From JAVJPJ01 sp040217295 (GTDB lineage: Bacteria; Pseudomonadota; Alphaproteobacteria; Rhodobacterales; Rhodobacteraceae), in assembly GCA_964460185.1 (NCBI GenBank), contig CAYWTM010000053.1:1-21518 (forward strand): a stretch of DNA of 21,518 nt. Reading direction: 5' to 3'. Both the position numbers and the translations under genes were made by a program. The notes beneath the pieces were generated by a model that was given only the letters and a program-made list of their open reading frames with translations, did not search any database and was not told the origin of the DNA. Below, piece after piece: positions 1-7,483 of the stretch (its first letter is position 1; each line of letters opens with the position of its first letter).

Positions 1-266
1 GCTGCCTCAAGCGGGCCGCCCTGGATGTCCGCCCGCACAAGATCGTGCAGATCGCCTTCCCAGCCCCCGCCACGCAGGCCCGCAGCCACAAGCAACAGAA
101 CATCGCGCGCGCGCAACGCCGTCCCCTCGAACCGGGCCACCAGGTCGGCCAGGCTTTCCGTCTCCAGCCGCGCCTCCAGTTCGGCCAGCGCGCCCAGTGT
201 CAGTTTGGCCCGGTAGCGCCGGCCATCCACGACCAGGGCGACCTCGCCCGCATAGGGGTTGGCCAT
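1..266 (-). CDS. GTA tail-assembly chaperone-like protein g10 (partial)
   Basis: The ATG at 266 opens a frame that continues past the left edge, so only the first 88 codons are present. The protein begins MANPYAGEVALVVDGRRYRA and continues with LGALAELEARLETESLADL. This matches the small 'gene transfer agent family protein' (RcGTA g10, proposed tail assembly chaperone) that follows the major tail protein in rhodobacterial GTAs. In phages, proteins at this position help load the tape-measure protein before the tail tube polymerises. The start lies 3 bases after the g9 stop codon, so the two genes are probably translated together. The identification rests on the N-terminal pattern and position; the C-terminus was not seen. 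Confidence 0.8.
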   Translation of the reverse strand, partial: MANPYAGEVALVVDGRRYRAKLTLGALAELEARLETESLADLVARFEGTALRARDVLLLVAAGLRGGGWEGDLHDLVRADIQGGPLEA

Positions 267-269
267 GGA

Positions 270-683
270 TCAGATCGCCGTAAACGTCAGCTGCCCCGCC
301 GACGACATCGACATCTCGTAGGTCGCTTCCCCGTCATGGGACCCCGCATATTCGATCGCGGTGATCTGGAACGCGCCCTGCACGATCCCGAAATCGGGGA
401 TCACGACCTGAAAATCCGGGATGCCGCCATCGAAAAAGATCTGCCGCGCCCGCTCGTCCGTCGCCTCGTCGCGAAAGATGCCCGACCCCGAGATCTCGGC
501 GGTCTTCACACCAGCCCCGCCCAACAACTCGCGCCAGCCGCCCGCCGACTCCAGGCTTGTGACGTCCACCTGTTCCGAATTGAACGACAGGCGCGACGCA
601 CGCAGGCCCGCGATTGTCTGGAACACACCGTTCCCGTCCATGTCGACCTTGACCAAAAGGTCTTTTCCACTTTGGGCTGCCAT
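270..683 (-). CDS. GTA major tail protein g9
   Basis: A 137-residue protein beginning MAAQSGKDLLVKVDMDGNG. The phrases RLSFNSEQVDVTSLESAGGW, AEISGSGIF and a C-terminus with EMSMSSAGQLTFTAI are typical of the phage major tail tube protein family (TP901-1/RcGTA g9 type), which polymerises into the tail tube. A longer frame opens at 704, but the ATG at 683 is preceded by a good ribosome site (GGAGAC about 10 bases upstream) and matches the family N-terminus, so that start was chosen. It sits 39 bases after g8 and immediately before g10, as in the RcGTA order. No defects are visible. Confidence 0.9.
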   Translation of the reverse strand: MAAQSGKDLLVKVDMDGNGVFQTIAGLRASRLSFNSEQVDVTSLESAGGWRELLGGAGVKTAEISGSGIFRDEATDERARQIFFDGGIPDFQVVIPDFGIVQGAFQITAIEYAGSHDGEATYEMSMSSAGQLTFTAI

Positions 684-722
684 GACAGTCTCCATTCTTG
701 TCAATAAGTTACGAAACGTCGT

Positions 723-1133
723 TTATGCGGTGTCTTCATCCACATGGGCCCGGAACCAGACCTCGATCTGGCGACCGGTGGCCGTTCTCCGCGCCACCGC
801 CCGCAAGAAATTCAGGCTCACCACACGGCCCCGGCTCAGCGTCAGATCGCTGCCAAGCATTCCGTCCGATACCGCCACAGCCAGCGCTTTGGCGGATTGA
901 AACCCCGCCTCGTCACTGAAGACCGTGATCGGAAAATCATAGAGTGCACCCGCCCCGGTCATGTCGGACCGGTTGCGCGCCCGTTCCGCGCCAAGGCTGA
1001 CATACAGCGCTGGCACCGGCCCCGGCGGAAGCGCGTCATGGATTGCCCCGCCCGACAGGGCCGCAACCGCACTATCGGCGACCAGCGCGTTGTAGACCGC
1101 GACCTGCAACGCGGCGGTGGTTCCATAGCTCAT
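723..1133 (-). CDS. GTA tail terminator-like protein g8 (DUF3168 family)
   Basis: A 136-residue protein beginning MSYGTTAALQVAVYNALVAD, with AIHDALPPGPVPALYVSLG and a C-terminal VVSLNFLRAVARRTATGRQIEVWFRAHV. This is the DUF3168 pattern of RcGTA g8, which caps the tail tube at the head-tail interface. Its ATG overlaps the g7 stop by 4 bases (ATGA at 1133-1130), indicating translational coupling. Length and position are normal for the family. Confidence 0.9.
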   Translation of the reverse strand: MSYGTTAALQVAVYNALVADSAVAALSGGAIHDALPPGPVPALYVSLGAERARNRSDMTGAGALYDFPITVFSDEAGFQSAKALAVAVSDGMLGSDLTLSRGRVVSLNFLRAVARRTATGRQIEVWFRAHVDEDTA

Positions 1134-1462
1134 CGCCCGACCTCCTCATATGCGAAACAGGTCAGCGTGCCGTCATGGGGGAACGCCTCGTGCACCGTCT
1201 CGATCCAATACACCCGGTCCCCGTCCAGAAACCTCATCTCGGGGCCCGGGCGCGACAGGGCCCCGTGAGGCGCCGTCCTGACATGCACCTTCAGCTGCAA
1301 CCGCGATGCCTGATCGAGATCACGACCGGCACCGCGCAGCTCGACCGCCCCCCAAAGGGAGCCCAGCGTCACCCATGTCTCGACAAAGCCGCCTGCCCCG
1401 TCAGGCGTCCTTTGCGGCGCTTCCAGCATGAGACGCCTGTTCATCATCCGGGCGCGCTTCAT
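1130..1462 (-). CDS. GTA head-tail joining (stopper) protein g7
   Basis: A 110-residue protein beginning MKRARMMNRRLMLEAPQRTP. The phrases DGAGGFVETWVTLGSLWGAVE, GRDLDQASRLQLKVHVRT and FLDGDRVYWIETVHE fit the phage head-tail adaptor family (SPP1 gp16-like; RcGTA g7), a ring that closes the head exit and joins it to the tail. The frame stays open upstream to 1615. The start at 1462 is preferred because it gives the family N-terminus and a 4-base ATGA overlap with the g6 stop (1462-1459). It also overlaps g8 by 4 bases, so g6, g7 and g8 form one coupled block. Confidence 0.9.
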   Translation of the reverse strand: MKRARMMNRRLMLEAPQRTPDGAGGFVETWVTLGSLWGAVELRGAGRDLDQASRLQLKVHVRTAPHGALSRPGPEMRFLDGDRVYWIETVHEAFPHDGTLTCFAYEEVGR

Positions 1463-2046
1463 GCCCCGGCCCCGCGCAACCGAAGCTGCCGATATGGCTC
1501 CAGCAGAACTGAAACCGTCGCCGGGATCGCGGTATCGGGCTGCCAGTCCTGGCCCCAGAACTGCCCGGCCAGCATCAACACCGCGCGCTTTAGATCGGCA
1601 GGCATACCGCCCCAATCCGCGCTGAAGCCGGCCGTGAACTCGATCTCGATCGTCCCGCTTTGCGAAGGGGCCGGAAGGTTGCTGGCCGTTGCCGTCAAAA
1701 CCGGGCGATGGCCGTCGGGCCGCAGGAAATAGGCATCAGGCGACACAAGCGTTTCATCACCGGACCGGCTGATCAGTTTCACGGCCTCCACCGCCACAAC
1801 CGGCGCCACCGGCAAGGGATGCCCCGAGGCATCCCGCCAATCCATCAAGGTCAGACCGAAACGGCGCTGAAACAGCGCCTTTCCGATCCGCGCCTCGATG
1901 GCTGAAACGGCAGCACGCAAACAGCTTTCCAACTGCGCATCCTGACTGCCATCATCCGCAAAGCCACGGGCCAGCCTCAAATGATCCGCCAGTTCCGTGA
2001 CCGGCCATGCCGCACCCGGCACCGAGGTCAGTTCGACCATCATCAT
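1459..2046 (-). CDS. GTA head-tail connector (adaptor) g6
   Basis: A 195-residue protein beginning MMMVELTSVPGAAWPVTELA. It has the gp6-like/PhiE125 connector layout: an N-terminal helical part (DHLRLARGFADDGSQDAQLESCLRAA in broken form, then IEARIGKALFQRRF) and a C-terminal helical segment containing PADLKRAVLMLAGQFW. RcGTA g6 forms the adaptor ring under the portal. The frame is open to 2094, but three adjacent ATG codons at 2046, 2043 and 2040 are preceded by GGAG at a 9-base spacing, so 2046 was chosen. About 160 bases separate it from the capsid gene, the widest gap inside this part of the cluster. Confidence 0.88.
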   Translation of the reverse strand: MMMVELTSVPGAAWPVTELADHLRLARGFADDGSQDAQLESCLRAAVSAIEARIGKALFQRRFGLTLMDWRDASGHPLPVAPVVAVEAVKLISRSGDETLVSPDAYFLRPDGHRPVLTATASNLPAPSQSGTIEIEFTAGFSADWGGMPADLKRAVLMLAGQFWGQDWQPDTAIPATVSVLLEPYRQLRLRGAGA

Positions 2047-2206
2047 TGTCGATTTCTCCGTAATACCTGCCATTTTCAATGGACGGGACGGCATACCGCC
2101 CGCACTGCTCGAGCGGAGAGACGCGCAGCTGGATCACGCGCGGGACACCGCCCCTCCCGCCCCACGGCAGCCAGGGCCACAGGACGGGATCTTGGTGGTA
2201 TCGATG

Positions 2207-3403
2207 TCAGGATGCGCCGAACCTCATGACCTTGATCGCCGCGTAGTCCGAGATGTTCCCGCCCACACGCTTGGTGGCGTAGAACAGGACATGCGGCTTG
2301 GCGCTGAACGGATCGCGCAAGATGCGCAACTCCGGGCGTTCGGCGATGGTGTAGCCAGCCGCGAAATCGCCAAAGGCAATCGCATAGCTGTCAGTCGCGA
2401 TATCCGGCATGTCCTCGGCAATCAGCACCGGGTACCCCATCAGGCGCGCCGGCTCTCCTGCGGCCAGACCATCCGACCAAAGGAACCTGCCATCGGCATC
2501 CTTCATCTTGCGAACCGCGCCCGCGGTTTTCGAGTTCATCACGAAGGTCGCGTTCGCCCGGTATTGCGCCCCCAGCGAATAGACCAGGTCCACGATGGAA
2601 TCCGCTGGGCTGACCGCGTCGAAATCGCCGGCGGTGCCGGTGGCGATGTACCCAAGCGCCCCCCAGCTCCAGACCGCGTTGTCCACGATCAGCCCCGACA
2701 AGAAGCCCGTCGGCTTGCCCGCCCCATCGCCATTGATGAACGCATCCGCCTCGGCGCGGGCGAACTTGTCGGCGATACGCCCGGCCAGCCATCCCTCGAC
2801 ATCGAATGCGCTGTCGTCCAGCAAACGCTGCGAGGCCTTCGGCATCGCCGACAGCTCATGCAGCGGGATCGAGATGCGCTCGATCTGCGGGGCGGCCGTT
2901 TCCGCGCTGTCGGTGATTTCATCAGCCCAACCCGCACCGGAGTCGCTCACGTCGATCAGCACGTCGAACGAGGTTGCATCCACCGTGACCAGGCTCGCGA
3001 TCGAGCGCAGGCTCGACCCCGACCGCAGCACAGACTGGATCGCGTCCGCCGTCTGCGGATCGACAAGATACCCGCCCTCCGCATTCACGGCCGTGTTCAG
3101 GCCCTTTTGCTCCAGCTCAAGGCCCCGCAGGCCATCATCATCGCCGCAGCGCAGATAGGTCCCCAGCGCCTTCTTGTGGGGCGCGCCGTGGTCGGTATCG
3201 GCCGACAGCGCCGGACGGGAATGGGTCATGGTCTTCGTGGTCAGCATAGCAATCCGCTCTTCCTGCTTTTGAAACTTTGCATTCATGTCATCCTGGAACT
3301 GGTTGAACTCCGACAGAAAACCACCAAGAGCTTCCTTCACTTCAACCATCGGCGCCTGGGCCATACGGGGCTGTTCCGCCGCCCCGGATCGGGTCTCGGT
3401 CAT
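2207..3403 (-). CDS. GTA major capsid protein g5 (HK97 fold)
   Basis: A 398-residue HK97-type major capsid protein. The first ~100 residues (after MTETRSGAAEQPRM) are charged and helical, including EALGGFLSEFNQFQDDMNAK, and correspond to the delta/scaffold region normally removed by the prohead protease. The rest has capsid hallmarks: SVLRSGSSLRSIASLVTV, DAFINGDGAGKPTGFL, ANATFVMNSKTAGAVRKMKD and SYAIAFGDFAAGYTIAERPE. The frame runs upstream to 3472, overlapping g4. The ATG at 3403 with AGAGG 8 bases upstream is the better start; an ATG at 3409 is too close to that site. It lies directly after the protease, as in HK97-like modules. About 300 copies are expected per GTA head. Confidence 0.93.
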   Translation of the reverse strand: MTETRSGAAEQPRMAQAPMVEVKEALGGFLSEFNQFQDDMNAKFQKQEERIAMLTTKTMTHSRPALSADTDHGAPHKKALGTYLRCGDDDGLRGLELEQKGLNTAVNAEGGYLVDPQTADAIQSVLRSGSSLRSIASLVTVDATSFDVLIDVSDSGAGWADEITDSAETAAPQIERISIPLHELSAMPKASQRLLDDSAFDVEGWLAGRIADKFARAEADAFINGDGAGKPTGFLSGLIVDNAVWSWGALGYIATGTAGDFDAVSPADSIVDLVYSLGAQYRANATFVMNSKTAGAVRKMKDADGRFLWSDGLAAGEPARLMGYPVLIAEDMPDIATDSYAIAFGDFAAGYTIAERPELRILRDPFSAKPHVLFYATKRVGGNISDYAAIKVMRFGAS

Positions 3404-3431
3404 GCACATCACCTCTGTCTGATGCTTGGGG

Positions 3432-4004
3432 TCAGCGGGGCTCGCGCGCCGCCAGTTTTCGACGGGCCGCATTCAGCACCCCCGCCAGTTCACGCAGGTC
3501 TGCGGTCTTGGCCTCCTCGGCCTCGGCCGCGGCCACCCGCGCCTGTGGCAACATCGGAAAGGTCACAAGCGACACCTCCCAAAGATCCACCTCCGACAGG
3601 AGCCTGCGCCCCGTATCGTCCTTCGTGGCCCGCACCGTCCGATACCCGATGCTTAGCCCGTCAATTGCCCCCGCCTCGATCAGCGCGGCGGCCTCCCGGG
3701 CCCGGGCAACGCTGTTGAGCAACCGGCCCTTCACATAGAGGCCACGGTTGTCCTCGCGCACCTCGTCCCAGATGCCGATGGGTTCGCTCGGGTCATGCTG
3801 CCACAGCATCTTGACCCTGCGCCCGGCCTGATCGAGCGCCTTGAGGCTTCGGGCATAGGCGCCTTGCTGGACAACGTCACCGCCCTGATCGCAGGCCCCG
3901 AACAGGCTGGCATAGCCCGCGATCTCCCGACCTTTCGTCACCGTCAGACCCTCGTCGAACCGGGCGAATTTCGTCTCAAGCCCCGTTTGGATCAGTCCAT
4001 TCAT
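3432..4004 (-). CDS. GTA prohead protease g4 (HK97 family)
   Basis: A 190-residue HK97-type prohead protease. The family core is visible: EIAGYASLFGACDQGGDVVQ near residues 27-46, then VKMLWQHDPSEPIGIWDEV with the catalytic His at about residue 70, and AGAIDGLSIGYRT with the catalytic Ser at about residue 118. In the family this enzyme removes the capsid N-terminal arm during head maturation, and the capsid gene follows 28 bases downstream. An AGGAG ribosome site precedes the ATG. Length and motifs are complete. The C-terminal tail rich in A, E and R may interact with the scaffold region, by analogy. Confidence 0.92.
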   Translation of the reverse strand: MNGLIQTGLETKFARFDEGLTVTKGREIAGYASLFGACDQGGDVVQQGAYARSLKALDQAGRRVKMLWQHDPSEPIGIWDEVREDNRGLYVKGRLLNSVARAREAAALIEAGAIDGLSIGYRTVRATKDDTGRRLLSEVDLWEVSLVTFPMLPQARVAAAEAEEAKTADLRELAGVLNAARRKLAAREPR

Positions 4005-4013
4005 ATCAAACTC

Positions 4014-4259
4014 CTATCCGCCAGGGCTTGCCTGGATCAGCTCGTGGATACCTTGCGCCAGGATCACGCTGACAACGCCAAAGACCGCCAGCCACAGCCG
4101 TCGCTCCAACCGTTCCAGGGCGGTCTCGATGCCCTGCAGCCGAAAGTTCAGCGCCTCCCAGCGTTCGTGCTGCACGCGTTCATTGGCCTCGATCCGCGCG
4201 TGGGCCATGTCGAACGGCGCGTACAGGTAGCGTGACCCGCCCCCATCGCGCGCATTCAT
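4014..4259 (-). CDS. GTA small membrane protein g3.5
   Basis: An 81-residue protein placed between portal and protease, as g3.5 is in RcGTA. Residues ~18-54 (AHARIEANERVQHERWEALN and ALERLERR) look like an amphipathic helix or coiled coil. Residues ~55-71 (LWLAVFGVVSVILAQGI) form one hydrophobic membrane segment. The start overlaps the portal stop by 4 bases (ATGA, 4259-4256). The coiled-coil-then-membrane layout resembles small XhlA-like phage proteins. Its exact role in GTA production is not established to my knowledge; the assignment is mostly by position and size. Confidence 0.8.
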   Translation of the reverse strand: MNARDGGGSRYLYAPFDMAHARIEANERVQHERWEALNFRLQGIETALERLERRLWLAVFGVVSVILAQGIHELIQASPGG

Positions 4260-5419
4260 GCCTCCTCCGGGCGATCAGGCAGGCCAAGCATCCGGCGTTT
4301 TTCGGTGTCTGACAGGAACTCCGCGTCCGCCACGCGGCGCCAATGGGCCTCGCGTTCACTGGCCAGGGCCGGCACCTGGTCCAGGTCCGGCTTGAGGTCC
4401 ACCAGATCCCCGGTCAACTCCCCCAGCCAGCCCGACAGATGCGACAGCACCTTGTGCGCCAGCGGCAAGACCGTGAGACGATAGAACGCCCGGTTCGCTT
4501 CGGCGTAATTGGCATAGGTCGCATCCCCCGGAATGCCCATCAGCATCGGCGGCACACCAAAGGTCAGCGCGATATCCCGCGCCGCCGCCTCTTTCGTCTT
4601 GTGAAATTCCATGTCCGACGGGCTGAAACCCATCGGCTTCCAGTCCAGCCCGCCCTCCAGCAACATGGGACGCCCGGCATTGCGCGCGCCTTGATGATGG
4701 GCCTCCATCTCGGTCTGCAGACGATCGAACTGGTCCTGGCTCATGGTGCCACCCCCGTCCAGGCCCCGATACACGATGGCCCCCGAAGGCCGCGCGGCAT
4801 TGTCCAGCAAGGCCTTTGACCAGCGTGCCGCCGCATTATGGACATCCAGGGCGGTTGCCGCCGCCTGCAACGGCGCCAAGCCATAATGGTCGTCTTGCGG
4901 GTGGAAGGTCTTGATATGACAGATCCAATCCGGTGCGTAGCGGTGCCTCTTGGATCCCACCACGTAGTCATAGGCCATGGGCCAACCGTCAGGTCCGGGC
5001 ACAAGGCTCATGCGATCGGAGCGCAGAACATGAAGCTCTCGGACACCGCCCGTTTCGGCCTGAACCGCCTCGAAATAGGCATTGCCCGACAGCATCAGCT
5101 GCGCATAACCAGCCTCCAGCAGGTCGGCACGGGCCTGCGCCTGGTTGGGCCGCATCAACAACGACAACAACGGATGCGTCTCGTAGCGACGCGTCCCATC
5201 CTGACAGATCACCGGCAAGGCTGCGGCGGCCTCGGCGATCAACTTCACCGCGCGAAACCCGACCGGGTTGCCCTGAAATCCGTTCCTGGTCAGCGAAACC
5301 GTGTCCCGCGGACTCCATGCCACCCGGCCAGAAGACCCCCAGACCGCGACCTTTGCGCTGGCCGATGCCTTGCGCTCCGGCGTCTTTGACCGATCTTTTC
5401 GCAAGAATTCCAATACCAT
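4256..5419 (-). CDS. GTA portal protein g3 (HK97 family)
   Basis: A 387-residue HK97-family portal protein. The family pattern is clear: VSLTRNGFQGNPVGFRAVKL near residues 42-61, YAQLMLSGNAYFEAVQ, ILHVLRSDRM-like text (LHVLRSDRMSLVP), the segment ICHIKTFHPQDDHYGLAPLQ and LTFGVPPMLMGIPGDATYAN. Portals form the 12-subunit ring through which TerL pumps DNA. The ATG has a good purine-rich ribosome site (GAGGAGAGAG). A 100-base gap separates it from TerL, and the gene overlaps g3.5 by 4 bases. It appears intact and full length. Confidence 0.93.
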   Translation of the reverse strand: MVLEFLRKDRSKTPERKASASAKVAVWGSSGRVAWSPRDTVSLTRNGFQGNPVGFRAVKLIAEAAAALPVICQDGTRRYETHPLLSLLMRPNQAQARADLLEAGYAQLMLSGNAYFEAVQAETGGVRELHVLRSDRMSLVPGPDGWPMAYDYVVGSKRHRYAPDWICHIKTFHPQDDHYGLAPLQAAATALDVHNAAARWSKALLDNAARPSGAIVYRGLDGGGTMSQDQFDRLQTEMEAHHQGARNAGRPMLLEGGLDWKPMGFSPSDMEFHKTKEAAARDIALTFGVPPMLMGIPGDATYANYAEANRAFYRLTVLPLAHKVLSHLSGWLGELTGDLVDLKPDLDQVPALASEREAHWRRVADAEFLSDTEKRRMLGLPDRPEEA

Positions 5420-5519
5420 GCGCCTCTCTCCTCACGTGATACATGACGACGGGTCGTGCGGCGGTGTTCCCGCGCCCGTCACAAGGTCCCATCAGGGCCA
5501 ATTCAGATGTTGGGTAATC

Positions 5520-6821
5520 TCAGAGCCGGCGAATGCCCGGCTTCAGCGCCCGCTGCCCCGGCACGAGGAGCCCCTCGGTCAAGGCCCAGACCAGGGCGTC
5601 CACACGGTCCGGGCTGCCCTGACCCTCATATCCCCTGAGGCTCATCTTGCACATTTCGTCTTCCAGCTCCGGCAGTACGCCCAGGTGGCGCACCCGACCC
5701 TGCTCATACAAGGCCGCCACCGGTTCCGCGCGCGCCACCTTCCCGCGCGACGCCCGCACCGCCCGGTAATTCACCATCGGATCGACCTGCCGCATGATCA
5801 TCTCGACAAGATCGCCGCCTTGATTGACCTCGGCCACCATGCGTTCGGCCCCATGCCGATGATAGGCCGCAGCCGCCGCCTCGGCCCAATGCTTGGGGCT
5901 TGCCGCCCGCACCGATCGATCGTCCAGAACGACCGCGCGCCATTCATGGACAGGACCATGCTCGACAATTGCCACCACTACGATCCCGCACGCGTCCGAT
6001 CCCTCGTGACCCGTCACCGGCGGATCCACCGCAACCAGCACGCGTGCGCCGTGAGGGGCCGCATCAACCCGCGCTGTGTCCAACGCAGCCCGCGTCCACA
6101 GCGCGTCTTCCGCGTCTTCCAGCAAGACACCATCCAATTCCTGGCGACCCAGCCGCGTCCGCCCATACCGCGCCCGCACTTCCTCCAGGAAACTCGGTGC
6201 CAGGTAAGCCCGGTTTGCCTCCGTTCCGGCCTGCGTCCGCACGGTGCTGTCGCGGCTCATCAATTCCTTCAACACCTGCACGTTTCGGGGCGTCGTCGTC
6301 ACCACCTGTTGCGGATGCCGCCCAAGGCGCAGCCCGAACTGCAGCATGTCCCATGTCGCCTGGGCCTTTGGCCATTTTGCCAGCTCGTCCGCCCAGGCCG
6401 CATCGAATTGCGGGCCGCGCAATGCCTCCGGATCATGCGCCGAATAAACCCGCGCCTCCGCACCATTCGGCCACTCCAGACGCCGCTCACCTGCAATCCA
6501 TTTCGGGCGGCGATCCGGGGGCGAACAGGCCAGTATCCCGCTGTCTCCCTTCACCATCACCGCCAAGGCCTGGTCATAGGTCTCCCCGATCAGCGCCATC
6601 CGCCGTGCGCGTCCGGGCGCCGCGGGCGTAGCACCCTCGACCATGGAGCGCACCCATTCCGCCCCGGCGCGCGTCTTGCCCGCACCGCGCCCACCCAGGA
6701 TCACCCAGGTCTTCCAATTCCCCTCGGGTGCCACCTGGTGCGGCAAGGCCCAGAATTCGAAAAGATAGGGCAGCGCCGCCAGCGCCTCTTCACTCAGGCT
6801 CGTCAGGAACCGTTCCACCAC
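5520..6821 (-). CDS. GTA terminase large subunit g2 (TerL)
   Basis: The ATPase/nuclease that packages host DNA into GTA heads. The Walker A motif WVILGGRGAGKTRAGAEWVR lies about 43 residues in. A Walker B-like region follows (GPQFDAAWADELAKWPKAQ). The C-terminal nuclease acidic residues are seen in RVLVAVDPPVTGHEGSDACG, RMVAEVNQGGDLVEM and SPDRVDALVWALTEG. The frame is open up to an ATG at 6956, but that would overlap g1 by 166 bases. The GTG at 6821 (or 6818) gives a 32-base overlap and keeps the conserved LTSLSEEALAALPYLFEFWA start, so I chose it. No ATG or clear ribosome site settles the start. From 6821 the protein has 433 residues. Confidence 0.9.
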   Translation of the reverse strand: MVERFLTSLSEEALAALPYLFEFWALPHQVAPEGNWKTWVILGGRGAGKTRAGAEWVRSMVEGATPAAPGRARRMALIGETYDQALAVMVKGDSGILACSPPDRRPKWIAGERRLEWPNGAEARVYSAHDPEALRGPQFDAAWADELAKWPKAQATWDMLQFGLRLGRHPQQVVTTTPRNVQVLKELMSRDSTVRTQAGTEANRAYLAPSFLEEVRARYGRTRLGRQELDGVLLEDAEDALWTRAALDTARVDAAPHGARVLVAVDPPVTGHEGSDACGIVVVAIVEHGPVHEWRAVVLDDRSVRAASPKHWAEAAAAAYHRHGAERMVAEVNQGGDLVEMIMRQVDPMVNYRAVRASRGKVARAEPVAALYEQGRVRHLGVLPELEDEMCKMSLRGYEGQGSPDRVDALVWALTEGLLVPGQRALKPGIRRL

Positions 6822-7143
6822 CTCCGGCGGCTCTGAGGCAAGCCAGGCGGAACTCGATTTCAGCCCGCGCGGCACCAAGGTCCAGCTCTGCGTGCCGCCC
6901 TGTTCTATGGATCTGGCTTCCGGCCTCATGTACCTTCCCCTGCATCTGCATGGCATGGAGAAAGGCCAGGTTCACAACCTTCACCTCCTTCACCACACCT
7001 GTTTCATCCGGGCGCGCCGCAACCCGGGCCGCGTCGACCGTGCTCTCCAACACCTCGACGGCCGCCTCCAGCGCCTTGTAGGCCCGCGCCACTGTCCGTT
7101 CCGCCTGGGCCAACGCGTCGTGCTCGACAATTCTGTCTGTCAT
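6790..7143 (-). CDS. GTA terminase small subunit g1 (TerS)
   Basis: A 117-residue protein beginning MTDRIVEHDALAQAERTVAR and predicted to be largely helical, including EAAVEVLESTVDAARVA and ELDLGAARAEIEFRLACLRA. Size, first position before TerL, and helical character match RcGTA g1, shown in the literature to be the small terminase, which presents DNA to TerL. In GTAs it lacks strong sequence specificity, which is why random host DNA is packaged. The ribosome site is poor (GGGACC about 9 bases upstream). It is the first gene of the cluster, and a terminator-like hairpin lies 76 bases upstream (see separate entry). Confidence 0.85.
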   Translation of the reverse strand: MTDRIVEHDALAQAERTVARAYKALEAAVEVLESTVDAARVAARPDETGVVKEVKVVNLAFLHAMQMQGKVHEAGSQIHRTGRHAELDLGAARAEIEFRLACLRAAGGGGTVPDEPE

Positions 7144-7218
7144 GAAATGGTCCCGTATCCGAAAAACCCTCGGTCACGAGCAGTACAGGGGCCGGGTATC
7201 TCTGCCTCGAATTGGCAC

Positions 7219-7253
7219 AAAAAAACGGCCTCGGGATCATGTCCCAGACCGTT
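7219..7253 (-). terminator. Intrinsic terminator or attenuator upstream of GTA g1
   Basis: On the minus strand, ACGGTCTGGGA and TCCCGAGGCCGT form a near-perfect 11-pair stem with one bulged G and a CATGA loop, followed at once by seven T residues. This is a textbook Rho-independent terminator pointing at g1, ending 76 bases before its start codon. It could end mltG transcripts, end a short leader RNA, or attenuate GTA transcription. Confidence 0.75.
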
Positions 7254-7308
7254 TGCCCATGTCTTCCAGCGTGCCAACACAGGTCCCATGGAGCGTTCTC
7301 AGAGTCAA

Positions 7309-7323
7309 TAAGTTTTTTACTTA
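7309..7323. promoter_or_regulatory. AT-rich inverted repeat, candidate regulatory site for GTA
   Basis: TAAGT-N5-ACTTA is a perfect 5-base-arm inverted repeat inside the only AT-rich stretch upstream of the GTA genes. On the minus strand a half-conserved CtrA-like spacing (TTAA-N7-TAAG) overlaps it at about 7318-7332. Both could be chance in AT-rich DNA. Confidence 0.3.
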
Positions 7324-7377
7324 CAAAGACTTAATGGAGAATTCGATCTTCAGGGCTCATTAACCCTCCCCTTCTTC

Positions 7378-7440
7378 GTTTCGAAAATATCCCGGGGGGT
7401 GCGGGGGGCTGGCCCCCCGCCCATATCGGCGCCGCAGGCG
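7378..7440 (-). terminator. Hairpin element downstream of mltG
   Basis: Contains a perfect 20-base inverted repeat (GCGGGGGGC-TG-GCCCCCCGC at 7401-7420) and a short CGCC-GCA-GGCG hairpin at 7430-7440. On the minus strand these are followed by CCCCCCGGGATATTTTCG. From memory, elements of this form (G-run hairpin, then GGGATATTT and a GAAGAAG-rich end) recur after many genes in Rhodobacteraceae, so it probably ends the mltG transcript. It lacks a clean T-run directly after the stem. Confidence 0.5.
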
Positions 7441-7483
7441 TCGATACACGCTCGCCCTTCGGCCTCAACCCCACCTTGGGGAT

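Larger units (their letters stand above)
7144..7483. other. Gene-free leader between mltG and the GTA cluster
   Basis: No convincing gene is seen here on either strand. Reading toward g1 (minus strand) it holds, in order: a hairpin element just after mltG (7378-7440), an AT-rich patch with an inverted repeat (7305-7365), and an intrinsic terminator (7219-7253). The AT-rich patch is the only plausible place for a GTA promoter, but no convincing -35/-10 pair could be picked. In R. capsulatus the GTA promoter just upstream of g1 is activated by GafA. Whether that applies here cannot be read from sequence. Confidence 0.6.

Noticed and set aside
1952..2137. Small minus-strand frame in the gap between capsid and g6
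   Set aside because: It overlaps g6 in another frame, has no ribosome site and its composition is unremarkable; the gap is better read as spacer.
1997..3718. Long plus-strand open frame opposite the capsid and protease genes
   Set aside because: It is antisense to clear GTA genes, has Arg/His/Pro-rich composition typical of GC-rich shadow frames, and shows no family motif.
5301..6836. Plus-strand open frame opposite TerL
   Set aside because: Antisense shadow of a gene with clear Walker and nuclease motifs.
1..7143. Ordinary prophage
   Set aside because: Gene order and protein types match RcGTA closely, with no integrase, repressor or replication genes, and the cluster sits beside housekeeping genes as GTAs do. 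The missing left part prevents full certainty.
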